Part shown: piece by piece, positions 35,652 to 43,691 of the stretch
Position numbering within the stretch: position 1 is the stretch's first letter
Layout: every line of letters starts with the position of its first letter
Origin: Nesterenkonia sp. E16_10
GTDB taxonomy: Bacteria > Actinomycetota > Actinomycetes > Actinomycetales > Micrococcaceae
Direction of reading: 5' to 3'
Length of the DNA stretch: 64,000 bases
NCBI RefSeq assembly: GCF_017347085.1
Contig: NZ_JADPSA010000038.1
Location: 52,339 to 116,338, forward strand
Notes under the pieces: generated by a model
What the model was told of the DNA's origin: nothing
The model's input: only the letters and a program-made list of their open reading frames with translations
The model's database searches: none
Translations under genes and position numbers: made by a program

Positions 35652-36673
35652 GCACCGATCAGCAGCACACCGAGTCCGCGCCCGTCAGCCCCGCCGCCCA
35701 CGCCACCTCCAGATCAGCCGCCTCCGCTCCGAGCCGGGTCGCCCAGTTCGAGGTCAGCCCCAGGTTCGAAGTGACCCCGGGGGAGAAGCAGATCGCGGTG
35801 ACCGCCGCCGGGACCGAGATCCTGCGCTATGTCACTCACCCCGACTCCCCGCAGGAGGAGGCTCCCAAGCCCTACCTCTACCCGTTGCGGTTCCTCGACG
35901 GCGGCGAGGCCTCGGTCCGCCGCCCCTGGGACCACCGCTGGCACACCGGCCTGCAGTTCACCTGGTCCCACGTCGCGGACCAGAACTTCTGGGGCGGCCC
36001 GACCTTCGCCGCCGAGGACGGCTACAAGATGCGCGGGAACCTCGGGAGGATGAACCACACCGGGTTCAGCACGCAGCCCTCCGGCGGAGACGAGGTCAGC
36101 TTCGATGAGACCTTGGAATGGATCACCTCTCGCGGCGAGCACTGGTTCGACGAGCACCGGGTCCAGCGCGTGCACTCCCTGGACCCCGCCCGTGGCATCT
36201 GGGCCATCGACCTGACCACCGAGCTCACCAACGTCTCCGGTGAGACCCTGCCGCTGGGAAGCCCGACGACGGCGGGGCGCCCCAATGCCGGATACACCGG
36301 CTGGTTCTGGCGCGGGCCTCGGTCCTGGAGCGGCTGCCAGGTGGTGAACTCCAATGGGGCCGAAGGGGAGGAGAACACCATGGGCCAGGTGGCCGACTGG
36401 GTCGCCTTCTCCTCGGAGCACGACGACCTCGACGGCGGCGGCACCATCATGGCCTTCGCCGGCACCTCCGAGTGCGCCGGGACCCGGCTGCCGCCGATCA
36501 AGTGGTTCACTCGCACCTCGATCTTCGCGGTGGCGAGCCAGTCGCCGGCCTTCGACGAAGAGATCCACCTCGAGGCAGGCGCCACCCTGCGGCTGCACCA
36601 CCGCTTCGTCTTCATCGCACGGGTGCTGGAGCCGGAGGAGCGGACCCAGATCGGACAGGAGTTCGCGCTCTGA
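35648..36673 (+). CDS. PmoA-like (DUF6807) protein
   Basis: 341 residues from the ATG at 35648 (ATGA overlap with the dehydrogenase). Key phrases include PKPYLYPLRFLDGGEASVRR, HRWHTGLQFTWSHVADQNFW, GGPTF, RMNHTGF, the mid-domain TAGRPNAGYTGWFWRGPRS and a C-terminal LRLHHRFVFIA. The family (DUF6807, formerly PmoA) is beta-rich, resembling galactose-mutarotase folds, and is almost always found next to Gfo/Idh/MocA dehydrogenases in sugar loci. A role in processing an unknown sugar is inferred from this context. The N-terminal 35 residues are Ser/Ala-rich and variable. Confidence 0.85.
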   Translation: MSTDQQHTESAPVSPAAHATSRSAASAPSRVAQFEVSPRFEVTPGEKQIAVTAAGTEILRYVTHPDSPQEEAPKPYLYPLRFLDGGEASVRRPWDHRWHTGLQFTWSHVADQNFWGGPTFAAEDGYKMRGNLGRMNHTGFSTQPSGGDEVSFDETLEWITSRGEHWFDEHRVQRVHSLDPARGIWAIDLTTELTNVSGETLPLGSPTTAGRPNAGYTGWFWRGPRSWSGCQVVNSNGAEGEENTMGQVADWVAFSSEHDDLDGGGTIMAFAGTSECAGTRLPPIKWFTRTSIFAVASQSPAFDEEIHLEAGATLRLHHRFVFIARVLEPEERTQIGQEFAL

Positions 36674-37503
36674 TGAACAACCAGACGCCGGCACATGGAC
36701 CGGGGCAGACGCCCGCACGGACACCGGGATCGAGCCCGGGGCAGGCCCGGGGCTCGATCCCGCCGGCCCGCTCGCTGCCGCGGTTCCCCGGTGGGACCTC
36801 GTTGAGTCAGCTGTGCGTCTATGACTGGGAGACCTCCGACGGGCTCCACGGCGGATCCCCGCATCTGCACACGCTCTCCACCGAGGCCTATGTGGTGACC
36901 TCCGGTCGCGGCGAGGTCCACACCATCAGCTCAGCCGGTCCGGCCGTGGATGCGCTCGCCGCCGGGTCGCTGCTCTGGTTCACCCCGGGCACGGTGCATC
37001 GGCTGGTCAACCACGACCAGCTTCAGCTGCAGGTCATCATGTCCAATGCCGGTCTGCCCGAGGCCGGGGATGCGGTGCTGACCTTCCCCGAGGAGATCCT
37101 CGCCGATCCGCAGCGCTACCGCGACGCCGTCGCGCTGCCCGCCGAGGGTGATGAAGCCGCCAGTGCCGAGGCGGCTCGGGCCCGGAGGGATCTGGCCATC
37201 GAAGGTTATGAGCAGCTGCTGGGCAGGATGGAGGCTCAGGGGCAGGAGGCCATGCAGCGCTTCCATGGGCTTGCTGTGGACCTGGTCCGTCCGCGGGTGG
37301 GGGACTGGCAGCGGATCTGGGAGCACAGTGTGGAGGCCGAGACCGAGCGCACCCGGGCTCAGCTGCTCGCGCTGGGTGCTGGGGACGGCGCGCATCTGCA
37401 GGAGGCTGCGGTCATCCGCGGCGAACCCCGTCCGGAGCCGCGGCTGTGGGGAATGTGCGGGCGCCTGCAGACCTGGACCGGGGAGGATCTCGAGCAGCAC
37501 TGA
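36673..37503 (+). CDS. Cupin domain protein
   Basis: 276 residues from the ATG at 36673, whose A is the last base of the previous stop. After a Pro/Gly-rich N-terminus of about 35 residues comes a cupin: SPHLHTLSTEAYVVTSGRGE (motif 1, with two His and a Glu) near residue 65 and GSLLWFTPGTVHRLVNH (motif 2, with the third His) near 97. The C-terminal half is helical and charged. The metal-binding residues are intact, so an isomerase, epimerase or sensor role on the operon's sugar substrate is plausible. No transporter gene follows. Confidence 0.8.
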   Translation: MNNQTPAHGPGQTPARTPGSSPGQARGSIPPARSLPRFPGGTSLSQLCVYDWETSDGLHGGSPHLHTLSTEAYVVTSGRGEVHTISSAGPAVDALAAGSLLWFTPGTVHRLVNHDQLQLQVIMSNAGLPEAGDAVLTFPEEILADPQRYRDAVALPAEGDEAASAEAARARRDLAIEGYEQLLGRMEAQGQEAMQRFHGLAVDLVRPRVGDWQRIWEHSVEAETERTRAQLLALGAGDGAHLQEAAVIRGEPRPEPRLWGMCGRLQTWTGEDLEQH

Positions 37504-37587
37504 CCCAGACTCATCCGGATTCAGCCGGACCCAGCCGGACCTAGCCGGAATGAATGGAATTCAGCGCTGCACCCAGCAGGCCCGGGG

Positions 37588-38196
37588 TCAGCGGACTCCG
37601 CGCGCAGCCAGTGCTTCGGCGGTCTCCTCGGCATGGCGCAGGCTCATCACCAGCAGCGGCAGCACCGTGGCGCGCGGGGTGGGGCGCATTCCACGCGCCC
37701 GCTGCGCCTCGCGGATCTCGGCGTAGAAGGAAAGGATCAGCGGCACCGAGCGGATGGTCAGGGACAGTGCCAGGGAGATCCGCTCCGCGCTGAGCCCCAG
37801 CCGCAGCAGCAGCGGGTCTACCGGTCGCAGGAGGCGCTCGAAGCTGGAGAGGATGTCCGAGGTGGCGGTGGTCAGCGTGAACAGGGCGGCCATCAGCACC
37901 ACGGCAAGCACCCGCGCCACGTTGAATCCCGTCTCGGCGGGGGTCAGGAAGATCAGCTGGGGGATGATCAGCACCAGAGCCAACCACTTGAGCCGCCAGA
38001 GCTGGGCCAGCAGGCCGCGGAGTCCGACCCCGGAGAGCAGGAAGCCGGTGAGGGTGAGCGCCCAGACTCCCAGCAGCACCGCGAGGTTCTCACGAAAGAT
38101 CGAGGCGATGAGCGCGGCCAGGAAGATCCCGAGGAACTTCGCCCCCACCGGCAGCCGGTGCAGGTACGAGGTGCCCGGCTGGTAGAGCGGGATCAC
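37588..38196 (-). CDS. ECF transporter T component (EcfT/BioN-like)
   Basis: 202 residues from the GTG at 38196, the first start codon in this frame. It opens IPLYQPGTSYLHRLPVGAKF, has about five membrane helices, and carries both EcfT coupling motifs: EIREAQRARGMRP near residue 150 and AEALAARGVR at the C-terminus. In biotin ECF systems it joins BioY to the ATPase. It lies 70 bp downstream of bioY. No ATPase gene (bioM/ecfA) is adjacent, so it must borrow one or work without it. Confidence 0.87.
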   Translation of the reverse strand: MIPLYQPGTSYLHRLPVGAKFLGIFLAALIASIFRENLAVLLGVWALTLTGFLLSGVGLRGLLAQLWRLKWLALVLIIPQLIFLTPAETGFNVARVLAVVLMAALFTLTTATSDILSSFERLLRPVDPLLLRLGLSAERISLALSLTIRSVPLILSFYAEIREAQRARGMRPTPRATVLPLLVMSLRHAEETAEALAARGVR

Positions 38197-38225
38197 CGGT
38201 GCGCCCCCACGGCTGGTGTTGTCCT

Positions 38226-38270
38226 CGACGGTGGTGTTCGCGAGGGTGGTGTTCGCGACGGTGGTGTCAC
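38226..38270. repeat. 15-bp tandem repeat between bioY and ecfT
   Basis: Three units, CGACGGTGGTGTTCG type, at 38226-38240, 38241-38255 and 38256-38270, spanning the bioY stop (38267). On the minus strand in the ecfT frame they would read TTVAN/TTLAN pentapeptides, but no start codon lies upstream in that frame. Confidence 0.65.
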
Positions 38271-38914
38271 CGCCGGCGCCTGCGCGCGTAGGTGAACGGT
38301 GCCGGGTAGGCGCGGGCCAGGGAGTGGGTCAGCGTCACCGCGATCGCCGCCTTGATGGCGTCACCGGGCAGGAATGCGAGGTTGATCAGCGCGGCCTGTT
38401 CCAGGCTGAGTCCCATCTGGAATGCCATGACCGGAAGGCCGCAGGCGTAGACGACCACGATCCCGCCGAGCGCCGTGCCCACGATGGTGCGCCAGACGCG
38501 CAGCGGCCAGGAGGCCTGGGTGATCAGTCCCACCAGGAAGGCCCCGGGGATCCAGCCCAGCGCGAAGCCGGCGCTGGGTCCGGCGAAGGCGCCCAGGCCG
38601 CCGGAGCCGTGAGCCAGCAGCGGCAGTCCCGCCGCGACCAGCACATGGAGCAGAACGATGGCGCCGGCTCCGCGCCACGGTCCCAGCACGGCGCCGGCGA
38701 GCATCACGCCGAGCGTCTGCAGCGTGATCGGGACCCCGCCGGCCAAGGGGATGGCGGGGAGCTGGCCCAGCACCGCGACCAGGGCCGCGAACATCGCCAT
38801 CTGGGCGATGCTGCGCACCCCGGTGCTGGGCGCGGCGGGGGCAGCGGCACCGGAAGACCCCGGGGCGGAGGGTGAGGCGGCTGATGCGGAAGGCGCAGAA
38901 GATCTGTTGAACAC
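38267..38914 (-). CDS. bioY: Biotin transporter substrate-binding (S) component BioY
   Basis: 215 residues from the GTG at 38914. After a 33-residue Ala/Pro/Ser-rich tail the BioY core starts: IAQMAMFAALVAVLGQLPAI, PITLQTLGVMLAGAVLGPWR, and the biotin-binding loop FAGPSAGFALGWIPGAFLVG near residue 110. There are six membrane helices. It binds biotin with high affinity. A BioQ-like palindrome (38907-38921) overlaps its start codon and a TATATT -10 box lies just upstream, so expression is probably biotin-responsive and leaderless. Confidence 0.92.
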   Translation of the reverse strand: MFNRSSAPSASAASPSAPGSSGAAAPAAPSTGVRSIAQMAMFAALVAVLGQLPAIPLAGGVPITLQTLGVMLAGAVLGPWRGAGAIVLLHVLVAAGLPLLAHGSGGLGAFAGPSAGFALGWIPGAFLVGLITQASWPLRVWRTIVGTALGGIVVVYACGLPVMAFQMGLSLEQAALINLAFLPGDAIKAAIAVTLTHSLARAYPAPFTYARRRRR

Positions 38915-38926
38915 CGTTCAAATATA
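38907..38926 (-). promoter_or_regulatory. BioQ-like operator overlapping the bioY start, with -10 box
   Basis: TTGAACACCGTTCAA (38907-38921) is a perfect 6-3-6 dyad. It fits the TGAAC-N3-GTTAC type site described for BioQ, the TetR-family biotin repressor of Actinobacteria. TATATT (38926-38921 on the minus strand) is a -10 box that ends 6 nt before the GTG start. A repressor bound here would cover the transcription start and start codon. Confidence 0.55.
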
Positions 38927-39105
38927 GCGTCTCCGATCGACTGTCGTCCGCTGGCGGCAGATTCCCGGGTAATCTCCAGCTGAGCCGGGGCCATGGCGCT
39001 AGAATATGGAGGGACTCGTCTCTCGTGGGACCGGCCGGATAGCCGTGACCTGCGGGGACAGACGATGAGACATCCACCCGAGCACCGATAGGAGTGCGGT
39101 CACAC

Positions 39106-40017
39106 ATGTCCAATCCCATCTTCAACACCGGTGCCTTCCCTGACCAGTTCAGCGAGAAGAAGCGCGAGCGGCGCCGGTTCTATATGAATGACCAGGGCGT
39201 GACGGAGCAGTCGCGCCAGAGTTCCTCCCAGGGCCAGCCCTTCGCCGCCCAGTACGGCATGCCCGGCCAGCAGACCGGCGGTGCCGGTGCGGATCAGCTG
39301 AACCGTCAGTACAACCTGCCCGACGCCGCGGGCTCTCAGGGCGCGGCGATGACCTATGACGACGTCATCCGCAAGACCGTCACCAGCTTCGCCGTCGTGC
39401 TGCTCGGCGCGGCCGGAGCGGTGGCGCTCGGTCTGGTGATGCCCGGCGCGATCATGGGGCTGGCGCTGGTCGCCGCCCTGGCCGGCTTCGGCCTCGGCCT
39501 GGCCAACGCGTTCAAGAAGGAGCCGAACCCGGCCCTGATCCTGGCCTACTCGGCCACCCAGGGCTTCTTCCTGGGCGCCTTCACCATGGTCATGGAGACC
39601 ATGTTCCCCGGAATCGCCGTGCAGGCGGTCATGGCCACGCTCGCGGTCTTCGGCACCGTGCTGGCGCTGTTCAAGTCCGGCAAGGTCCGCGCCACCCCGA
39701 AGCTGAACAAGATGTTCTTCGTCGCGATCATCGGCTACGCGGTGTTCTCGCTGATGAACTTCGGTCTCGTGATGTTCACCGATATCGGCATGTTCGGCCT
39801 GCGCGCGGGCTGGATGGGTGTCGCCATCGGTGCCTTCGCCATCCTGCTGGCCACCTACTCCCTGGTCATGGACTTCACCAACATCCAGGAAGGCGTGGAG
39901 GCCGGTGTGTCGCAGAAGTACGGCTGGGCCGCAGCCTTCGGACTCACCGTGTCCCTGGTGTGGCTCTACATCGAGATCCTGCGCGTGATCGCGATCCTGC
40001 GGTCGATGGCTGAATAG
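39106..40017 (+). CDS. Bax inhibitor-1/YccA family membrane protein
   Basis: 303 residues from the ATG at 39106, with GGAG about 11 nt upstream. The first 95 residues are polar, rich in Gln/Gly/Ser (FAAQYGMPGQQTGG). Seven membrane helices follow, with family landmarks TYDDVIRKTVTSFAVVLLGA, YSATQGFFLGAFTMVMET and the Asp-containing TYSLVMDFTNIQEGVEAG near the C-terminus, which corresponds to the calcium-sensing di-aspartyl region. Bacterial members act as putative Ca2+ leak channels or FtsH-associated proteins. Function here is inferred only from the fold. Confidence 0.87.
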   Translation: MSNPIFNTGAFPDQFSEKKRERRRFYMNDQGVTEQSRQSSSQGQPFAAQYGMPGQQTGGAGADQLNRQYNLPDAAGSQGAAMTYDDVIRKTVTSFAVVLLGAAGAVALGLVMPGAIMGLALVAALAGFGLGLANAFKKEPNPALILAYSATQGFFLGAFTMVMETMFPGIAVQAVMATLAVFGTVLALFKSGKVRATPKLNKMFFVAIIGYAVFSLMNFGLVMFTDIGMFGLRAGWMGVAIGAFAILLATYSLVMDFTNIQEGVEAGVSQKYGWAAAFGLTVSLVWLYIEILRVIAILRSMAE

Positions 40018-40084
40018 GAACGCCCGAGAACCGAGTCCGTTCACACGCCGCACAGCGCCGAGGAACTGACTCCCCGCAATAGAT

Positions 40085-40125
40085 GACGGGCCCGCCCGAT
40101 GCCGCGAGCATCCGGCGGGCCCGTC
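40085..40125. terminator. Hairpin after the Bax-inhibitor gene
   Basis: GACGGGCCCGCC (40085-40096) pairs with GGCGGGCCCGTC (40114-40125); an inner GATGC/GCATC pair extends the stem past one mismatch. GTCGTTTCA follows, giving a weak T-run. Confidence 0.65.
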
Positions 40126-40163
40126 GTCGTTTCACCCCCTGGTTGCCATGGCAGGATGTAGCA

Positions 40164-41636
40164 ATGAACACTGTTGAAAAGCTCGAGCTGATGGAAGAGG
40201 ACGTGCCTCCCCGGATGGCCGAGGAGCAGCGGATCCAGGACGATGTGCCCTGGGGCATCCGGATCGCTGCCGCCTGGTCCTGGCGCGTCATCATCATCCT
40301 GCTCTTCGTGGGCGTGCTGATCTGGCTGCTCAGCCACATCTCGCTGCTGCTGATCCCGCTGCTGGTCGCCGCCCTGCTGGCCACGCTGCTGCGCCCGCTG
40401 CACAACCTCTTCGTGAAGTGGAAGTTCCCGCGCGTGGTCGCGGCGATCACCACGCTGCTGGTGCTGATCGGCTTTGTCGCCGGACTCCTCACCCTCGTCG
40501 GACAGCAGCTGGTCACCGGTTTCGCCGAGATGGCCACCCAGGTCCAGGAGGGCCTCTTCGAGCTGGTCACTCTCGCCGAGGAGACCGCGGCAGGCTTTGG
40601 CATCGAGATCTCGACCGATCAGATCAACCAGGGTCTGGAAGAGGGCCTGACCTACCTGCAGGACAACTCCGACGCGATCCTCGGCGGAGCCATGGCGCTG
40701 GGCTCCACCGCAGGCAACATCGTGGTCGGCGGCATCCTGGCCCTGTTCACCCTGATCTTCTTCCTGGCCGATGGCCGCAAGATCTGGGATTTCCTGGTCT
40801 TCTTCGCCCCCGGCAAGCACCGCCCCGCCATCCACGGCGCCGGCCGTCGCGGCTGGACCGCGCTGGGCTCCTATATGCGCGTGCAGGTCTTCGTGGCCGG
40901 CGTCGACGCCGTCGGCATCGGCGTCGGTGCGGCACTGCTGGGCGTGCCGCTGGCGCTGCCGGTGGCCGTGCTGGTCTTCTTGGGCTCGTTCATCCCGATC
41001 GTCGGTGCCGTGGTCACCGGCGCCGTCGCCGTGATCCTGGCACTGGTGGCCAACGGACTGGGCAACGCGCTGCTGATGGTCGGCGTGGTGCTGCTGGTCC
41101 AGCAGATCGAGTCCAACATCCTGCAGCCCATCGTGATGGGCAAGGCTGTGCGGCTGCACCCGCTGGCAGTGATCCTCGCCGTGACCGCCGGCACCACCCT
41201 GCTGGGCATCGTCGGGGCACTCTTCGCGGTGCCGGTGCTGGCCTTCGTCACCCGAGCCGCGCGCTACCTCGTCAAGGAGGAATGGCGCGGCGACCCCGAG
41301 GCCAAGGAGATGGAGAAGCTGGAGAAGGAAGAGGCGATCAAACGCGCCGCCCAGAAGGAGGTGCAGGAGGCCGAGGAACAGGCCTCGCTGGCGAACATCA
41401 CCCGCAGACTCAAGGAGACCATCCCAGGGCTCGACCCCGAGAAGCGCGGCTTCGGACGCCGGGGAGAGTCCTCCGAGGGGCAGGTGACCCGCACCGAGAC
41501 GCACACGGCTGCCGGCACCCGGCCGCGTCCCGACGCCGAGGAGACCGACCACGGCACAGCAGCGCCGTCGGGAACCGAGACTCGAACCCAGACCCGAGAC
41601 GACACCCGGTCTGAGGAGGGGGGTACAAGAGCATGA
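40164..41636 (+). CDS. AI-2E family transporter
   Basis: 490 residues from the ATG at 40164. About eight membrane helices in the usual pattern: a first pair (WRVIIILLFVGVLIWLL), a central amphipathic region of about 100 residues, then paired helices with LGSFIPIVGAVVTGAVAVIL and QQIESNILQPIVMGKAVRLH near residue 320, the family's most conserved phrase. The family includes TqsA (AI-2 export) and Na+/H+ antiporters, so the substrate is unknown. The C-terminal 110 residues are a charged, Thr/Glu/Arg-rich tail. It overlaps ilvA by 4 bp. Confidence 0.88.
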   Translation: MNTVEKLELMEEDVPPRMAEEQRIQDDVPWGIRIAAAWSWRVIIILLFVGVLIWLLSHISLLLIPLLVAALLATLLRPLHNLFVKWKFPRVVAAITTLLVLIGFVAGLLTLVGQQLVTGFAEMATQVQEGLFELVTLAEETAAGFGIEISTDQINQGLEEGLTYLQDNSDAILGGAMALGSTAGNIVVGGILALFTLIFFLADGRKIWDFLVFFAPGKHRPAIHGAGRRGWTALGSYMRVQVFVAGVDAVGIGVGAALLGVPLALPVAVLVFLGSFIPIVGAVVTGAVAVILALVANGLGNALLMVGVVLLVQQIESNILQPIVMGKAVRLHPLAVILAVTAGTTLLGIVGALFAVPVLAFVTRAARYLVKEEWRGDPEAKEMEKLEKEEAIKRAAQKEVQEAEEQASLANITRRLKETIPGLDPEKRGFGRRGESSEGQVTRTETHTAAGTRPRPDAEETDHGTAAPSGTETRTQTRDDTRSEEGGTRA

Positions 41637-42919
41637 CACGGATCCAGCACCATCCCGAGGCCCAGGACCGCCCGGGCGCCCAGCTGAGCGTCCAGATCGA
41701 GGACATCGAAGCCGCCCAGAAGCTGCTCGCCGACATCATCGTGCGCACCCCGATGGAACATTCCCGGGCGCTGGGGCGCATGGTGGACGCCACGGTGCAC
41801 CTGAAGGCGGAGAACCTCCAGCGCGCCGGCTCCTTCAAGGTGCGCGGGGCCTATGTGCGCATGGCGCGGCTCTCCGAGGAGGAGAAGTCTCGCGGCGTCG
41901 TCGCGGCCTCGGCGGGCAATCACGCCCAGGGCGTGGCCCTGGCGGCGAAGAAGCTGGGCATCACCGCCAAGATCTACATGCCGCACGGTGTGGCGCTGCC
42001 GAAGCTGGCCGCCACCCGGGACCACGGCGCCGAGGTCATCCTGCACGGCTCCAACGTGGACGAGGCGCTGGCCGAGGCGCAGCGACACTCGGATGAGACC
42101 GGCTCGGTCTTCATCCACCCGTTCAACAACACCGACGTCGTCGCCGGACAGGGGACCATCGGCCTGGAGATCCTGGAGCAGGAGCCCGAGGTCGACACCG
42201 TGATCATGGGCATCGGCGGTGGCGGCCTGCTGGCCGGCTCGGCCGTGGCGATCAAGCAGCAGGCCGCGAGGCTGGGGCGAGAGGTCAAGATCATCGGCGT
42301 CCAGGCCGAGAACGCCGCCGCCTACCCGCCCTCACTTGCCGCCGACGCGCTGGTCCCGATCAAGGGGGTGCGCACCATCGCCGATGGGATCGCCGTGGGC
42401 CGTCCCGGTGAGATCCCGTTCGAGATCATCAAGGACCTGGTCGATGAGGTCGTGACGGTCAGCGAGGACGCGATCGCCCGCGCGCTGATCTTCCTGCTGG
42501 AGCGCTCCAAGATGGTCGTGGAGCCCGCAGGCGCCGTGCCGGTGGCCGCGCTGATGGAGGGCAAGCTCGCCGAGCTGGGCATCAGGTCCAAGAACGTGGT
42601 GGCCGTGCTCTCCGGCGGAAACATCGACCCGATGCTGATGCTGCGCGTGATCCAGCACGGTCTCTCCGCGGCCGACCGGTTCCTCACCGTGAAGCTGATG
42701 CTCAAAGACCTTCCCGGTGAACTGGCCACGATCTCTCAGATCATCGCAGATGCCGACGCAAACGTCACCGGGGTCGACCACAGTCGGATCGGAGGTGCGC
42801 TCTCCATGGGTGAGGTCTCGATCGTGATCAACATGGAGACCAAGGGTGCCGAGCACTCCGAGCGCGTGCTCAACCGGCTGCGCGCCCAGGGCTACGAGCC
42901 CATGGTCCCGCAGCACTGA
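41633..42919 (+). CDS. ilvA: Threonine ammonia-lyase (threonine deaminase)
   Basis: 428 residues. The PLP Lys motif AGSFKVRGAYVRMARL is near residue 65, the Asn/Gly AASAGNHAQGVALAAK near 92, and the glycine loop MGIGGGGLLAGSAVAIK near 195. An ACT domain ends the protein (LKDLPGELATISQIIADADA onward, about 345-425), so it is allosterically regulated, either in isoleucine synthesis or as a catabolic form. It deaminates threonine to 2-oxobutanoate. GAGGAGGGGGG precedes the ATG. Confidence 0.93.
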   Translation: MTRIQHHPEAQDRPGAQLSVQIEDIEAAQKLLADIIVRTPMEHSRALGRMVDATVHLKAENLQRAGSFKVRGAYVRMARLSEEEKSRGVVAASAGNHAQGVALAAKKLGITAKIYMPHGVALPKLAATRDHGAEVILHGSNVDEALAEAQRHSDETGSVFIHPFNNTDVVAGQGTIGLEILEQEPEVDTVIMGIGGGGLLAGSAVAIKQQAARLGREVKIIGVQAENAAAYPPSLAADALVPIKGVRTIADGIAVGRPGEIPFEIIKDLVDEVVTVSEDAIARALIFLLERSKMVVEPAGAVPVAALMEGKLAELGIRSKNVVAVLSGGNIDPMLMLRVIQHGLSAADRFLTVKLMLKDLPGELATISQIIADADANVTGVDHSRIGGALSMGEVSIVINMETKGAEHSERVLNRLRAQGYEPMVPQH

Positions 42920-42969
42920 GGTCAGCGCCCGGCCGCCTGGCCGGCCCCGGCCCGGAGGCGCCCCGCACG

Positions 42970-43027
42970 ACGACGGCGGCGGCCCCCTCCCTGAGAAGTC
43001 TCAAGGTTCGGGGGCCGCCGCCGTCGT
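42970..43027. terminator. Hairpin between convergent ilvA and greA
   Basis: 18-bp perfect arms, ACGACGGCGGCGGCCCCC (42970-42987) and complement (43010-43027), around a 22-nt loop. It serves both convergent genes and has the same CGTCGTGTT edge as the eno hairpin. Confidence 0.75.
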
Positions 43028-43044
43028 GTTGCTGGGTGTGGGTC

Positions 43045-43545
43045 TCAGCCGCCGAAGGGCTCGGCGGAGAGGATCTCCACCGGGATGTCCTTGCCGTTGG
43101 GCGCTGAATAGCTGAGCTTGTCTCCGGGCTTGGCGCCGTTGATCGCCTCGCCGATGGGGGAGCGCTCGGAGTAGACCTCGAGGTCGGTGTCTCCGGCGAT
43201 CTCGCGATTTCCGAAGAGGAACTTCATGGTGTTGCCAGCGATCTTGGCCTCCACGAGCATTCCGGGCACCACGGTGTCGCCGGTGGGAGCCTCGCCGACG
43301 TAGGCGTTCTCCAGCAGGTCCTTGAGGTAGCGGATGCGTGCCTCAGCCTTGCCCTGCTCTTCCTTCGCGGCGTGGTAGCCGCCGTTCTCCTTGAGGTCTC
43401 CCTCTTCGCGAGCAGACTCGATGCGGTCAACGATCTCCTGGCGACCGGGTCCGCTGAGGTGCTTGAGCTCGCCTTCCAGCCGGTCGTAGGCCTCCTGGGT
43501 CAGCCACTGAGCGTTCTCGTCGATCTCGGGGGTGTGCGTTGACAC
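43045..43545 (-). CDS. greA: Transcription elongation factor GreA
   Basis: 166 residues. The coiled-coil N-terminal domain contains WLTQEAYDRLEGELKHLSG, REEGDLKENGGYHAAKEEQG with the acidic tip (D-L-K-E-N-G) and ARIRYLKDLLENA; the C-terminal FKBP-like domain has SERSPIGEAINGAKPGDKLS. It enters the RNA polymerase secondary channel and stimulates transcript cleavage in paused complexes. Position beside DUF4307 and mca is conserved in Actinobacteria. Confidence 0.95.
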   Translation of the reverse strand: MSTHTPEIDENAQWLTQEAYDRLEGELKHLSGPGRQEIVDRIESAREEGDLKENGGYHAAKEEQGKAEARIRYLKDLLENAYVGEAPTGDTVVPGMLVEAKIAGNTMKFLFGNREIAGDTDLEVYSERSPIGEAINGAKPGDKLSYSAPNGKDIPVEILSAEPFGG

Positions 43546-43572
43546 GGTTCATCTCTCCTTATTCATGCAAAG

Positions 43573-43633
43573 ACCCCGCCGGAGGTCGGCATGGTGCTTC
43601 GGCCCTTCAGCCCGGAACATGCCTCGGCGGGGT
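43573..43633 (-). terminator. Hairpin downstream of the ModA-like gene
   Basis: ACCCCGCCG (43573-43581) pairs with CGGCGGGGT (43625-43633), extended by a bulged GAGG/CCTC and CATG pairing. It lies between the lipoprotein stop (43692) and greA. Confidence 0.5.
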
Positions 43634-43691
43634 GTTGATGCGTTCCCCACATGCTAGTGGGGGCGCTCCGGATTCTCAATCAGGACCGTGA

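Noticed and set aside
38197..38270. Upstream open extension of ecfT encoding TTVAN-type repeats
   Set aside because: The frame is open but contains no ATG, GTG or TTG, so it cannot be translated from within this segment.
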